Shown: positions 52,848 to 63,218, counted from the stretch's first letter. The stretch is DNA of 64,000 nt from Xestospongia bergquistia (GCA_963965975.1 OZ014420.1:2816001-2880000); one strand, 5' to 3'. A program made the numbers and translations. Notes: generated by a model not told the origin, from the sequence alone.

Positions 52848-55800
52848 AGTCTAAATCTACTAAAGTCTTTACTTTAAAGACTTTAGAGCGTTAATGCAAA
52901 CTAACTCACTAAACTGTTAATAGCTGTTTATTTAGTTAGTGCCATAAAGTCCTTTAGACTGAGCAGTTTACTTTATAAACTTCTCTCAATAGTCTAAACA
53001 TTCTAAAGTCTTTAATTTAAAGACTTTAGGGCGTTAATGCAAACTAACTTACTAAACTGTTAATAGCTGTTTATTTAGTTATTGCCATAAAGTCATCAGA
53101 CTTAGTAGTTTACATTATAAACTTCTCTCAATTGTCTAAACCTACTAAAGTCTTTAATGGAAAGACTTTAGAGCGTTAATGCAAACTAACTTACAAAACT
53201 GTTAATAGCTGTTTATTTATTTAGTGCCATAAAGTCCTTTAGACTGAGCAGTTTACTTTATAAACTTCTCTCAATAGTCTAAACCTTCTAAAGTCTTTAA
53301 CTTAAAGACTTTACAGCGTTAACGCAAAGTAACTTACTAAACTGTTAATAGCTGTTTATTTACTTAGTGCCATAAAGTCCTTTAGACTGAGCTGTTTACT
53401 TTATAAACTTCTCTAAACAGTCTAAACCTTCTAAAGTCTTTAACTCAAAGAATCTATAGAATTAATGCAAACTAACTTACTAAACTATTAATAGCTGTTT
53501 ATTTAGTTGGTGCCATAAAGCCCTTTAGACTGAGCAGTTTACTTTATAAACTTCTCTCAATAGTCTAAACCATTTAAAGTCTTTAACTTAAAGACTTTAA
53601 AGCGTTAATGCAAACTAACTTACTAAACTGTTAATAGCTGTTTATTTAGTTAGTGCCATAAAGTCCTTTAGACTGAGCAGTTTACTTTATACAGTTCTCT
53701 CAATAGTCTAAATCTGCTAAAGTCTTTACTTTAAAGACTTTAGAGCGGTAATGCAAAGTAACTTACTAAACTGTTAATAGCTGTTTACTTAGTTAGTGCC
53801 ATAAAGTCCTTTAGACTGAGCAGTTTACTTTATAAACTTCTCTCAATAGTCTAAACCTTCTAAAGTCTTTAACTTAAAGACTTTAGAGCGTTAACGCAAA
53901 CTAACTTACTAAACTGTTAATAGCTGTTTATTTAGTTAGTGCCATAAAGTCCTTTAGACTGAGCAGTTTACTTTATAAACTTCTCTCAATAGTCTAAACC
54001 TAGTAAAGTCTTTAACTAAAAGACTTTAGAGCGTTAATGCAAAGTAACTTACAAAACTGTTATAGCTGTTTATTTAGGTAGTGCCATAAAGTCCTTTAAA
54101 ATGAGCCGTTTACTTTATAAACTTCTCTCAATAGTCTAAACCTTCTAAAGTCTTTAACTTAAAGACTTTAGAGCGTTAATGCAAACTAACTTACTAAACT
54201 GTTAATAGCTGTTTATTTAGTTAGTGCCATAAAGTCTTTTAAACTGAGCAGTTTACTTTATAAACTTCTCTCAATAGTCTAAACCTTCTAAAGTCTTTAA
54301 CTTAAAGACTTTAGAGCGTTAATGGAAAGTAACTTACTAAACTGTTAATAGCTGTTTATTTAGTTAGTGCCATAAAGTCCTTTAGACTGAGCAGTTTACT
54401 TTCTTAACTACTCTCAATAGTCTAAACCTTCTAAAGTCTTTAACTTAAAGACTTTAGACCGTTAATGCAAAGTAACTTACTAAACTGTTGATAGCTGTTT
54501 ATTTAGTTAGTGCCATAAAGTCCTTTAGACTGAGCATTTTACTTTGTAAACTTCTCTCAATAGTCTAAACCTTCTAAAGTCAAAGACTTTAGAGCGTTAA
54601 TGCAAACTAACTTACTAATTTGTTAATAGCTCTTTATTTAGTTAGTGCCATAAAGTCCTTTAGACTGAGCAGTTTACTTTATAAACTTCTCTCGATAGTC
54701 TAAGTCTTCTAAAGTCTTTAACTTAAAGACTTTAGAGCGTTAATGCAAACTAACTTACTAAACTGTTAATAGCTGTTTATTTAGTTAGTGCCATAAAGTC
54801 CTTTAGACTGAGCAGTTTACTTTATAAACTTGTCTCAATAGTCTAAACCTTCAAAGGTCTTTAACTTATAGGCTTTAGAGCGTTAATGCAAAGTAACTTG
54901 CTAAACTTTTAATAGCTTTTTATTTAGTTAGCGCCATAAAGTCCTTTAGACTGAGCAGTTTAGTTTATAAACTTCTCTCAATAGTCTAAACCTTCTAAAG
55001 TCTTTAACTTAAAGACTTTAGAGCGTTAATGCAAACTAACTTTTAAACTGTTAATAGCTGTTTATTTAGTTAGTGCCATAAAGTCCTTTAGACTGAGCAG
55101 TTTACTTTATGTACTTCTCTCAATAGTATAATTTACTAAAGTCCTTAACTTAAAGAGTTTAGAGCGTTAATGCAAACTAACTTACTAAACTGTTAATAGC
55201 TGTTTATTTAGTTATTGCCATAAAGGCCTTTAGACTGAGCAGTTTACTTTATAAACTTCTCTCAATAGTCTAAACCTTCTAAAGTCTTTAACTTAAAACT
55301 TTAGAGCGTTAATGCAAAGTAACTTACTAAACTGTTAATAGCTGTTTATTTATTTAGTGCCATAAAGTCCTTTAGACTGAGCAGCTTACTTCATAAAATT
55401 CTCTCAATAGTCTAAACCTTCTAAAGTCTTTATCTTAAAGACTTTAAAGCGTTAATGCAAACTAACTTACTAAACTGTAAATAGCTGTTTATTTAGTTGG
55501 TGCCATAAAGTCCTTTAGACTGAGCAGTTTACTTTATAAACTTCTCTCAATAGTCTAAATATACTAAAGTCTTTGACTTAATGACTTTATAGCGTTAATG
55601 CAAACTAACTTACTAAACTGTTAATAGCTGTTTATTTATTTAGTGCCATAAAGTCCTTTAGACTGAGCAGTTTACTTTATAAACTTCTCTCAATAGTCTA
55701 AACCTTCTAAAGTCTTTAACTTAAAGACTTTACAGCGTTAATGCAAAGTAACTTACTAAACTGTTAATAGCTGTTTATTTAGTTAGGGCCATAAAGTTCT

Positions 55801-56108
55801 TTAGACTGAGCAGTTTACTTTATAAACATCTCTCAATAGTCTAAATCTTTTAAAGACTTTAACTTAAAGACTTTAGAGCGTTAATGCAAACTAACTTACT
55901 AAACTGTTAATAGCTGTTTATTTGTTAGTGCCATAAAGTCCTTTAGACTGAGCAGTTTACTTTATAAACTTCTCTCAATAGTCTAAATCTACTAAAGTCT
56001 TTAACTAAAAGACTTTAGAGCGTTAATGCAAACTAACTTACTAAGCTGTTAATAGCTCTTTATTTAGTTAGTGCCATAAAGCCCTTTAGACTGAGCAGTT
56101 TACTTTAT
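52690..56108. repeat. 24-monomer duplication, copy 1 (about 3.42 kb)
   Basis: Offsets to the next block are 3418-3420 bp: aaacttccg 52691/56109, caaagaatct 53446/56865, ttcttaacta 54401/57821. The value is 24 x 143 minus 12-14. Other shared markers are ggaaactaaatt, tttaaactgag, ttagttggtgcc with aaagcccttt, aatctgctaaag, gagcggtaatgc and tttaggtagtgcc with aaaatgag. Substitutions are more frequent than in the core duplications, so this event is older. Confidence 0.86.
54574..54592. repeat. Shortened palindrome A (8-base central deletion)
   Basis: Here ctaaagt is followed directly by caaagactttag, giving 19 bases where the normal palindrome has 27. The centre of the dyad is lost and the outer arms remain. 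Loss of palindrome centres is expected from hairpin slippage during replication. This was the largest such deletion I noticed. Confidence 0.85.
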
Positions 56109-58422
56109 AAACTTCCGTCAATAGTCTAAACCTTCTAAAGTCTTCCACTTAAAGACTTTAGAGCGTTAATGGAAACTAAATTACTAAACTGTTAATAGCT
56201 GTTTATTTAGTTAGTGCCATAAAGTCCTTTAAACTGAGCAGTTTACTTTATAAACTTCTCTCAATAGTCTAAACCTTCTAAAGTCTTTACTTTAAAGACT
56301 TTAGAGCGTTAATGCAAACTAACTTACTAAACTGTTAATAGCTGTTTATTTAGTTAGTGCCATAAAGTCCTTTAGACTGAGCAGTTTACTTTATAAACTT
56401 CTCTCAATAGCCTAAACCTTCTAAAGTCTTTAACTTAAAGACTTTAGAGCGTTAATGCAAAGTAACTTACTAAACTGTTAATAGCTGTTTATTTAGTTAG
56501 TGCCATAAAGTCCTTTAGACTTAGCAGTTTACATTATAAACTTCTCTCAACTGTCTAAACCTACTAAAGTCTTTAATTGAAAGACTTTAGAGCGTTAATG
56601 CAAACTAACTTACTAAACTGTTAATAGCTGTTTATTTATTTAGTGCCATAAAGTCCTTTAGACTGAGCAGTTTACTTTATAAACTTCTCTCAATAGTCTA
56701 AACCTTCTAGAGACTTTAACTTAAAGACTATACAGCGTTAATGCAAAGTAACTTACTAATCTGTTAATAGCTGTTTATTTAGTTAGTGCCATAAAGTCCT
56801 TTAGACTGAGCTGTTTACTTTATAAACTTCTCTAAACAGTCTAAACCTTCTAAAGTCTTTAACTCAAAGAATCTATAGAATTAATGCAAACTAACTTACT
56901 AAACAATTAATAGCTGTTTATATAGTTGGTGCCATAAAGCCCTTTAGACTGAGCAGTTTACTTTATAAACTTCTCTCAATAGTCTAAACCTTCTAAAGTC
57001 TTTAACTTAAAGACTTTAGAGCGTTAATGCAAACTAACTTACTAAACTGTTAATAGCTGTTTATTTAGTTAGTGCCATAAAGTCCTTTAGACTGAGCAGT
57101 TTACTTTATACACTTCTCTCAATAGTCTAAATCTGCTAAAGTCTTTACTTTAAAGACTTTATAGCGGTAATGCAAAGTAACTTACTAAACTGTTAATAGC
57201 TGTTTATTTAGTTAGTGCCATAAAGTCCTTTAGACTGAGCAGTTTACTTTATAAACATCTCTCAATAGTCTAAACCTTCTAAAGTCTTTAACTTAAAGAC
57301 TTTAGAGCGTTAATGCAAACTAACTTACTAAACTGTTAATAGCTGTTTATTTAGTTAGTGCCATAAAGTCCTTTAGACTGAGCAGTTTACTTTATAAACT
57401 TCTCTCAATAGTCTAAACCTACTAAAGTCTTTAACTAAAAGACTTTAGAGCGTTAATGCAAAGTAACTTACAAAACTGTTAATAGCTGTTTATTTAGGTA
57501 GTGCCATAAAATCCTTTAAAATGAGCAGTTTACTTTATAAACTTCTCTCATTAGTCTAAACCTTCTAAAGTCTTTAACTTAAAGACTTTAGAGCGTTAAT
57601 GCAAAGTAACTTACAAAACTGTTAATAGCTGTTTATTTAGTTAGTGCCATAAAGTCTTTTAGACTGAGCAGTTTACTTTATAAACTTCTCTGAATAGTCT
57701 AAACCTTCTAAAGTCTTTAACTTAAAGACTTTATAGCGTTAATGCAAAGTAACTTACTAAACTGTTAATAGCTGTTTATTTAGTTAGTGCCATAAAGTCC
57801 TTTAGACTGAGCAGTTTACTTTCTTAACTACTCTCAATAGTCTAAACCTTCTAAAGTCTTTAACTTAAAGACTTTAGACCGTTAATGCAAAGTAACTTAC
57901 TAAACTGTTGATAGCTGTTTATTTAGTTAGTGCTATAAAGTCCTTTAGACTGAGCAGTTTACTTTATAAACTTCTCTCAATAGTCTAAACCTTCTAAAGT
58001 CTTTAACTTAAAGACTTTAGAGCGTTAATGCAAACTAACTTACTAAACTGTTAATAGCTGTTTATTTAGTTAGTGCCATAAAGTCTTTTAGACTGAGCAG
58101 TTTACTTTATAAACTTCTCTCAATTGTCTAAACCTTCTAAAGTCTTTAACTTAAAGACTTTAGAGCGTTAATGCAAAGTAACTTACTAAACTGTTAATAG
58201 CTGTTTATTTAGTTAGTGCCATAAAGTCCTTTAGACTGAGCAGTTTACTTTCTTAACTACTCTCAATAGTCTAAACCTTTTAAAGTCTTTAACTTAAGGA
58301 CTTTAGACCGTTAATGCAAAGTAACTTACTAAACTGTTGATAGCTGTTTATTTAGTTAGTGCCATAAAGTCCTTTAGACTGAGCAGTTTACTTTATAAAC
58401 TTCTCTCAATAGTCTAAACCTT

Positions 58423-58449
58423 CTAAAGTCTTTAACTTAAAGACTTTAG
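58423..58449. repeat. Palindrome A of the monomer (13-bp arms, 1-base centre)
   Basis: The left arm ctaaagtctttaa and right arm ttaaagactttag are exact reverse complements separated by one C. Where the hinge ends in T, the arm extends to 14 bp by pairing with the A that follows. The element occurs in almost every monomer, so the array carries over 400 of these dyads in register. The outer 11 bp of each arm are well kept, while the centre varies (aactta, aactaa, aactca, aacata, atttaa). This is the strongest hairpin or cruciform candidate in the repeat. Function is unknown. Dyads in satellites have been proposed as protein-binding or structural signals. Confidence 0.95.
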
Positions 58450-58450
58450 A

Positions 58451-58460
58451 GCGTTAATGC
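58451..58460. repeat. CpG-containing linker motif gcgttaatgc
   Basis: This decamer between palindrome A and dyad B carries the only CpG of the consensus. Many copies read gcattaatgc, itself a perfect palindrome, for example in the monomers at about 603, 10742, 17173 and 19313. A minority read gcgttaacgc, a perfect palindrome with two CpGs and an internal gttaac, for example at 12027-12036, 16601-16610 and near 29178, 36891 and 53323. The three forms differ only by C-to-T type changes at CpG on one strand or the other. That fits decay of an ancestral two-CpG palindrome. Confidence 0.85.
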
Positions 58461-58462
58461 AA

Positions 58463-58503
58463 ACTAACTTACTAAACTGTTAATAGCTGTTTATTTAGTT
58501 AGT
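58463..58503. repeat. Dyad B of the monomer (imperfect 15-bp arms, 11-base loop)
   Basis: The outer arm actaact pairs with agttagt and the inner arm taaac pairs with gttta. A three-base internal loop (tac against ttt) separates them, giving 13 of 15 paired positions around the loop tgttaatagct. The C-to-G subfamily change at monomer base 42 (caaactaac to caaagtaac) removes one pair of the outer arm and is very common, so selection for this exact structure is not evident. The loop and inner arm (taaactgttaatagctg) are among the least variable parts of the repeat by eye. Confidence 0.8.
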
Positions 58504-58515
58504 GCCATAAAGTCC

Positions 58516-58561
58516 TTTAGACTGAGCAGTTTACTTTATAAACTTCTCTCAATAGTCTAAA
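58516..58561. repeat. Dyad C of the monomer (nested inverted repeat)
   Basis: The outer arm tttagact (58516-58523) is the exact reverse complement of agtctaaa (58554-58561). Inside it, agttta (58528-58533) is the reverse complement of taaact (58539-58544) around a five-base loop. In the subfamily reading ctctaaacagtc the outer arm grows to nine pairs, because the base before agtctaaa becomes C opposite the G after tttagact. With palindrome A and dyad B this puts a dyad about every third of the monomer, with centres near bases 14, 61 and 114-117. Confidence 0.8.
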
Positions 58562-59084
58562 CCTACTAAAGTCTTTAACTAAAAGACTTTAGAGCGTTAA
58601 TGCAAAGTAACTTACAAAACTGTTAATAGCTGTTTATTTAGGTAGTGCCATAAAGTCCTTTAAAATGAGCAGTTTACTTTATAAACTTCTCTCAATAGTC
58701 TAAACCTTCTAAAGTCTTTAACTTAAAGACTTTAGAGCGTTAATGCAAACTAACTTACTAAACTGTTAATAGCTGTTTATTTAGTTAGTGCCATAAAGTC
58801 TTTTAGACTGAGCAGTTTACTTTATAAACTTCTCTCAATAGTCTAAACCTTCTAAAGTCTTTAACTTAAAGACTTTAGAGCGTTAATGCAAAGTAACTTA
58901 CTAAACTGTTAATAGCTGTTTATTTAGTTAGTGCCATAAAGTCCTTTAGACTGAGCAGTTTACTTTCTTAACTACTCTCAATAGTCTAAACCTTCTAAAG
59001 TCTTTAACTTAAAGACCTTAGAGCGTTAATGCAAAGTAACTTACAAAACTGTTAATAGCTGTTTATTTAGGTAGTGCCATAAAG

Positions 59085-59111
59085 TTAACAACTTTAGTAA
59101 ATTTAACTTAA
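59085..59111. other. Rearranged junction that breaks the 143-bp phase
   Basis: After gtgccataaagt the expected second half of the monomer (dyad C and hinge) is missing. In its place is a short AT-rich filler containing taacaactttag and taaatttaac, then an extra half of palindrome A (cttaaagactttaa) before the normal right arm resumes. The step between flanking ttcttaacta markers is 399 bp instead of 429, a net loss of about 30 bases. Read on the minus strand the filler contains ttactaaagttgttaa, which resembles the start of a normal palindrome A. A template switch or small inversion at the palindrome would explain it. Confidence 0.8.
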
Positions 59112-59929
59112 AGACTTTAACTTAAAGACTTTAGAGCGTTAATGCAAACTAACTTACTAAACTGTTAATAGCTGTTTATTTAGTTAGTGCCATAAAGTCT
59201 TTTAGACTGAGCAGTTTACTTTATAAACTTCTCTCAATAGTCTAAACCTTCTAAAGTCTTTAACTTAAAGACTTTAGAGCGTTAATGCAAAGTAACTTAC
59301 TAAACTGTTAATAGTTGTTTATTTAGTTAGTGCCATAAAGTCCTTTAGACTGAGCAGTTTACTTTCTTAACTACTCTCAATAGTCTAAACCTTCTAAAGT
59401 CTTTAACTTAAAGACTTTAGAGCGTTAATGCAAACTAACTTACTGAACTGTTAATAGCTGTTTATTTAGTTAGTGCCATAAAGTCCTTTAGACTGAGCAG
59501 TTTACTATATAAACTTCTCTCAATAGTCTAAATCTACTAAAGTCTTTAACAAAAAGACTTTAGAGCGTTAGTGCAAACTAACTTACTAAACTGTTAATAG
59601 CTGTTTATTTAGTTAGTGCTATAAAGTACTTTACACTGAGCAGTTTACTTTATAAACTTCCCTCAATAGTCTAAACTTTCTAAAGTCTTTAACTAAAAGA
59701 CTTTAGAGCGTTAATGCAAACTAACTTACTAAACAGTTAATAGCTGTTTATTTAGTTAGTGCCATAAAGTCCTTTAGACTGAGCAGTTTACTTTATAAAC
59801 TTCTCTCAATATTCTAAACCTTCTCAAGTCTTTAACTTAAAGACTTTAGAGCGTTAATGCAAACTAACTTACTAAACTGTTAATAGCTGTTTATGTAGTT
59901 AGTGCCATAAAGTCCTTTAGACTGAGCAG

Positions 59930-60150
59930 TTTACTATATAAACTTCTCTCAATAGTCTAATCCTTCTAAAGTCTTTAACTTAAAGACTTTAGAGCGTTAA
60001 TGCAAACTAACTTACTAAACTGTTAATAGCTGTTTATTTAGTTAACGCCATAAATTCCTTTAGACTGAGCAGTTTACTTTATAAACTTCTCTAAACAGTC
60101 TAAACCTTCTAAAGTCTTTAACTCAAAGACTTTATAGAGTTAATGCAAAC
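59930..60150. repeat. Marker cassette X, copy at 60.0 kb
   Basis: It carries ctatataaac, tctaatcc (59956), taacgcc, ctctaaacagtc and aactcaaagactttatagagtt. The gagttaatgc ending matches the 9.8 kb copy, as expected from the collinear blocks. Cassette Y follows 1989 bp later, within one base of the 9.8 kb arrangement. Confidence 0.78.
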
Positions 60151-61879
60151 TAACTTACTAAACTGTTAATAGCTCTTTATTTAGTTAGAGCCATAAAGCC
60201 CTTTAGACTGAGCAGTTTACTTTAAAACTTATCTCAATAGTCTAAACCTTCTAAAGTCTTTAACTTAAAGACTTTAGAGCGTTAATGGAAACTAACTTAC
60301 TAAACCGTTATTAGCTGTTTATTTAGTTAGTGCCATAAAGTCCTTTAGACTGAGCAGTTTACTTTATAAACTTCTCTCAATAGTCTAAATCTACTGAAGT
60401 CTTTAACTTAAAGACTTTAGAGCGTTAATGCAAACTAACTTACTAAACTGTTAATAGCTGTTTCTTTAGTTAGTGCCATAAATTCCTTTAGACTGAGCAG
60501 TTTACTTTATAAACTTCTCTCAATAGTCTAAATCTACTAAAGTCTTTAACTTAAAGAGTTTAGACCGTTAATGCAAACTAACTTACTAAACTGTTAATAG
60601 CTGTTTATTTAGTTATTGCCATAAAGTCTTTTAGACTGAGCAGTTTACATTGTAAAATTCTCTCAATAGTCTAAACCTTCTAAAGTCTTTAACTTAAAGA
60701 CTTTAGAGCGTTAATGCAAACTAACTTACTAAACTGTTAATAGATGTTTATTTAGTTAGTGCTAGAAAGTCCTTTAGACTGAGCAGTTTACTTTATGAAC
60801 TTATCTCAATAGTCTAAATCTACTGAAGTCTTTCACTTAAAGACTTTAGAGCGTTAATGCAAAGTAACTTACTAAACTGTTAATAGCTGTTTATTTAGTT
60901 AGTGCCATAAAGTCCTTTTGACTGAGCAGTTTACTTTATAAACTTCTCTCAATAATCTAAACTTTCTAAAGTCTTTAACTTAAAGACTTTAGAGCGTTAA
61001 TGCAAACTAACTTACTAAACTGTTAATAGCTGTTTAATTATTTAGTGGCATAAAGTCCTTTAGACTGAGCAGTTTACTTTATAAACTTCTCTCAATAGTC
61101 TAAAACTTCTAAAGTCTTTAACCTAAAGACTTAATGCGTTAATGCAAACTAACTTACGAAACTGTTAATAGCTGTTTATTTAGTTAGTGCCATAAAGTCC
61201 TTTAGACTGAGCAGTTTACTTTATACACTTCTCTCAATAGTCGAAACCTTCTAAAGTCTTTAATTTAAAGACTTTAGAGCGTTAATACAAAGTAACTTAC
61301 TAAATTGTTAATAGCTGCTTATTTAGTTAGTGCCATAAAGTCCTTTAGACTGAGCAGTTTACTTTATAAACTTCTCTCAATAGTCTAAACCTTCTAAAGT
61401 CTTTAACTTAAAGACTTTAGAGCGTTAATGCAAACTAACTTACTAAACTGTTAATAGCTGTTTGTTTATTTCGTGCCATAAAGTCCTTTAGACTGAGCAG
61501 TTTACTTTATAAACTTCTCTCAATAGTCTAAAAATTCTAAAGTCTTTAACCTAAAGACTTAAAGCGTTAATGCAAAGTAACTTACTAAACTGTTAATAGC
61601 TGTTTATTTAGTTAGTGCCATAAAGTCCTTTAGACTGAGCAGTTTACTTTATACACTTCTCTACATAGTCGAAACCTTCTAAAGTCTTTAATTTAAAGTC
61701 TTTAGAGCGTTAATGCAAAGTAACTTACTAAACTGTTAATAGCTGTTTATTTAGTTATTGCCATAATATCCTTTAGACTGAGCAGTTTGCTTTATAAACT
61801 TTTCTAAATAGTCTAAACTTTCTAAAGTCTTTAACTTACAGACTTTACAGCGTTAATGCAAAGCATCTTACTAAACTGT

Positions 61880-62420
61880 TAATAGCTGTTTATTTAGTTA
61901 GTGCCATAAAGTCCTTTAGACTGAGCAGTTTACTTTATAAACTTCTTGAAATAGTCTAAACATTCTAAAGTCTTTATCTTAAAGACTTTAGAGCGTTAAT
62001 GCAAACTATCTTATTAAACTGCTAATAGCTGTTTGTTTAGTTAGTGCCATAAAGTCCTTTAGACTGAGCAGTTTACTTTATAAACTTCTCTCACTAGTCT
62101 AAACCTACTAAAGTCTTTAACTTAAAGACTTTAGAGCGTTAACGCAAACTAACTTACTAAACTGTTAATAGCTGTTTCTTTTGTTAGTGCCATAAAGTCC
62201 TTTAGACTGAGCAGTTTACTTTATACACTACTCTCAATAGCCTAAACCTACTAAAGTCTTTAATTTAAAGAGCTTACAGAGTTAATGCAAACTAACTACC
62301 TAAACACTTAATAGCTGTTTATTTAGTTAGTGCCATAAAGTCCTTTAGACTGAGCAGTTTACTTTATTAACTTCTCTATACAGTGTAAACCTTCGAAAGC
62401 CTTTAACTCAAAGACTTTAG
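61880..62420. repeat. Marker cassette Y, copy at 61.9 kb
   Basis: It carries cttgaaatag (61945), ctatcttat, actgctaatagctg with tttgttt, ctcactag, gttaacgcaaac, ttttgttag, gcctaaacctac, aaacacttaatag, tattaacttctc and cagtgtaaacc. It belongs to the 59.4-63.2 kb block. Confidence 0.82.
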
Positions 62421-63218
62421 AGAGTTAATGCAAACTAACTTACTAAACTGTTAATAGCTGTTTACTTATTTAGTGCCATAAAGCCCTTTAGACTGAGCAG
62501 TTTACTTTATAAACTTCTCTCAATAGTCTAAACCTTCTAAAGTCTTTAACTTAAAGACTATAGAGCGTTAATGCAAAGTAACTTACTAAACTGTTAATAG
62601 CTGTTTATTTATTTAGTGCCATAAAGTCCTTTAGACTGAGGAGTTTACTTTATAGACTTCTCTCAATAGTCTAAACCTTCTAAAGTCTTTAACTTAAAGA
62701 CTTTAGAGCGTTAATGCAAAGTAACTTACTAAACTGTTAATAGCTGTTTATTTAGTTAGTGCCATAAAGTCCTTTAGACTGAGCAGTTTACTTTATAAAC
62801 TTCTCTCTTTAGTCTAAACCTTCTAAAGTCTTTAACTTAAAGACTTTAGAGCGTTAATGCAAACTTACTTACTAAACTGTTAATAGCTGTTTATTTAGTT
62901 AGTGCCATAAAGTCCTTTAGACTGAGCAGTTTACTTTATAAACTTCTCGCAATAGTCTAAGTCTTCTAAAGTCTTTAACTTAAAGACTTTAGAGCGTTAA
63001 TGCAAACTAACTTACTAAACTGTTAATAGCTGTTTATTTAGTTAGTGCCATAAAGTCCTTTAGACTGAGCAGTTTACTTATAAACTTCTCTCAATAGTCT
63101 AAACCTTCAAAAGTCTTTAACTTAAAGACTTTAGAGCGTTAATGCAAACTAACTTACTAAACTTTTAATAGCTTTTTATTTATTTAGTGCCATAAAGTCC
63201 TTTATACTGAGCAGTTTA

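Larger units (their letters stand above)
58423..58565. repeat. Reference monomer (matches consensus except its last base)
   Basis: This copy matches the majority base at every position except the last, which is A where most copies have T. It serves as the coordinate key: monomer base p lies at 58422+p. Its order is palindrome A (1-27), a 13-base linker holding the only CpG (28-40), dyad B (41-81), a conserved stretch gccataaagtcc (82-93), dyad C (94-139) and a four-base hinge (140-143). Three positions are common subfamily markers across the window. Base 16 is T or A (aacttaaag versus aactaaaag), base 42 is C or G (caaactaac versus caaagtaac), and the hinge 140-143 is cctt, tcta, ccta, catt, tata or tatg. 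Confidence 0.9.
56109..59040. repeat. 24-monomer duplication, copy 2, with a 3- and 5-monomer cascade
   Basis: This partner of 52690-56108 is itself further amplified. The variant ttcttaacta, found once in copy 1 (54401), occurs here at 57821, 58250 and 58965, 429 bp (3 monomers) and 715 bp (5 monomers) apart, and again at 59364 beyond a rearranged junction. tagaccgttaatgc with actgttgatagctg and tttaggtagtgcc with aaaatgag recur with it. Confidence 0.86.
59400..63218. repeat. 27-monomer block collinear with 9.3-13.1 kb
   Basis: This is the partner of 9290-13110 at an offset of 50108-50110 bp, with markers tactgaactg (59441), ttctcaagtc (59821), tctaatcc (59956), cttgaaatag (61945), ctaagtctt (62957) and accttcaaaag (about 63104). 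It begins just to the right of the rearranged junction and the last ttcttaacta monomer (59364). The two facts may be linked, because the junction could be a breakpoint of the insertion or exchange that brought this block here. Confidence 0.88.

Noticed and set aside
58537..58542. TATA box (tataaa) in dyad C of each monomer
   Set aside because: The motif is expected by chance in 70% AT sequence, is part of an inverted repeat, and has no associated gene or other promoter signal. Transcription of the satellite is possible but not supported by sequence.
59085..59111. Insertion of a mobile element at the phase break
   Set aside because: The replaced segment is only about 30 bases and is satellite-like on the minus strand. 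There are no terminal repeats, target-site duplication or poly-A tail.
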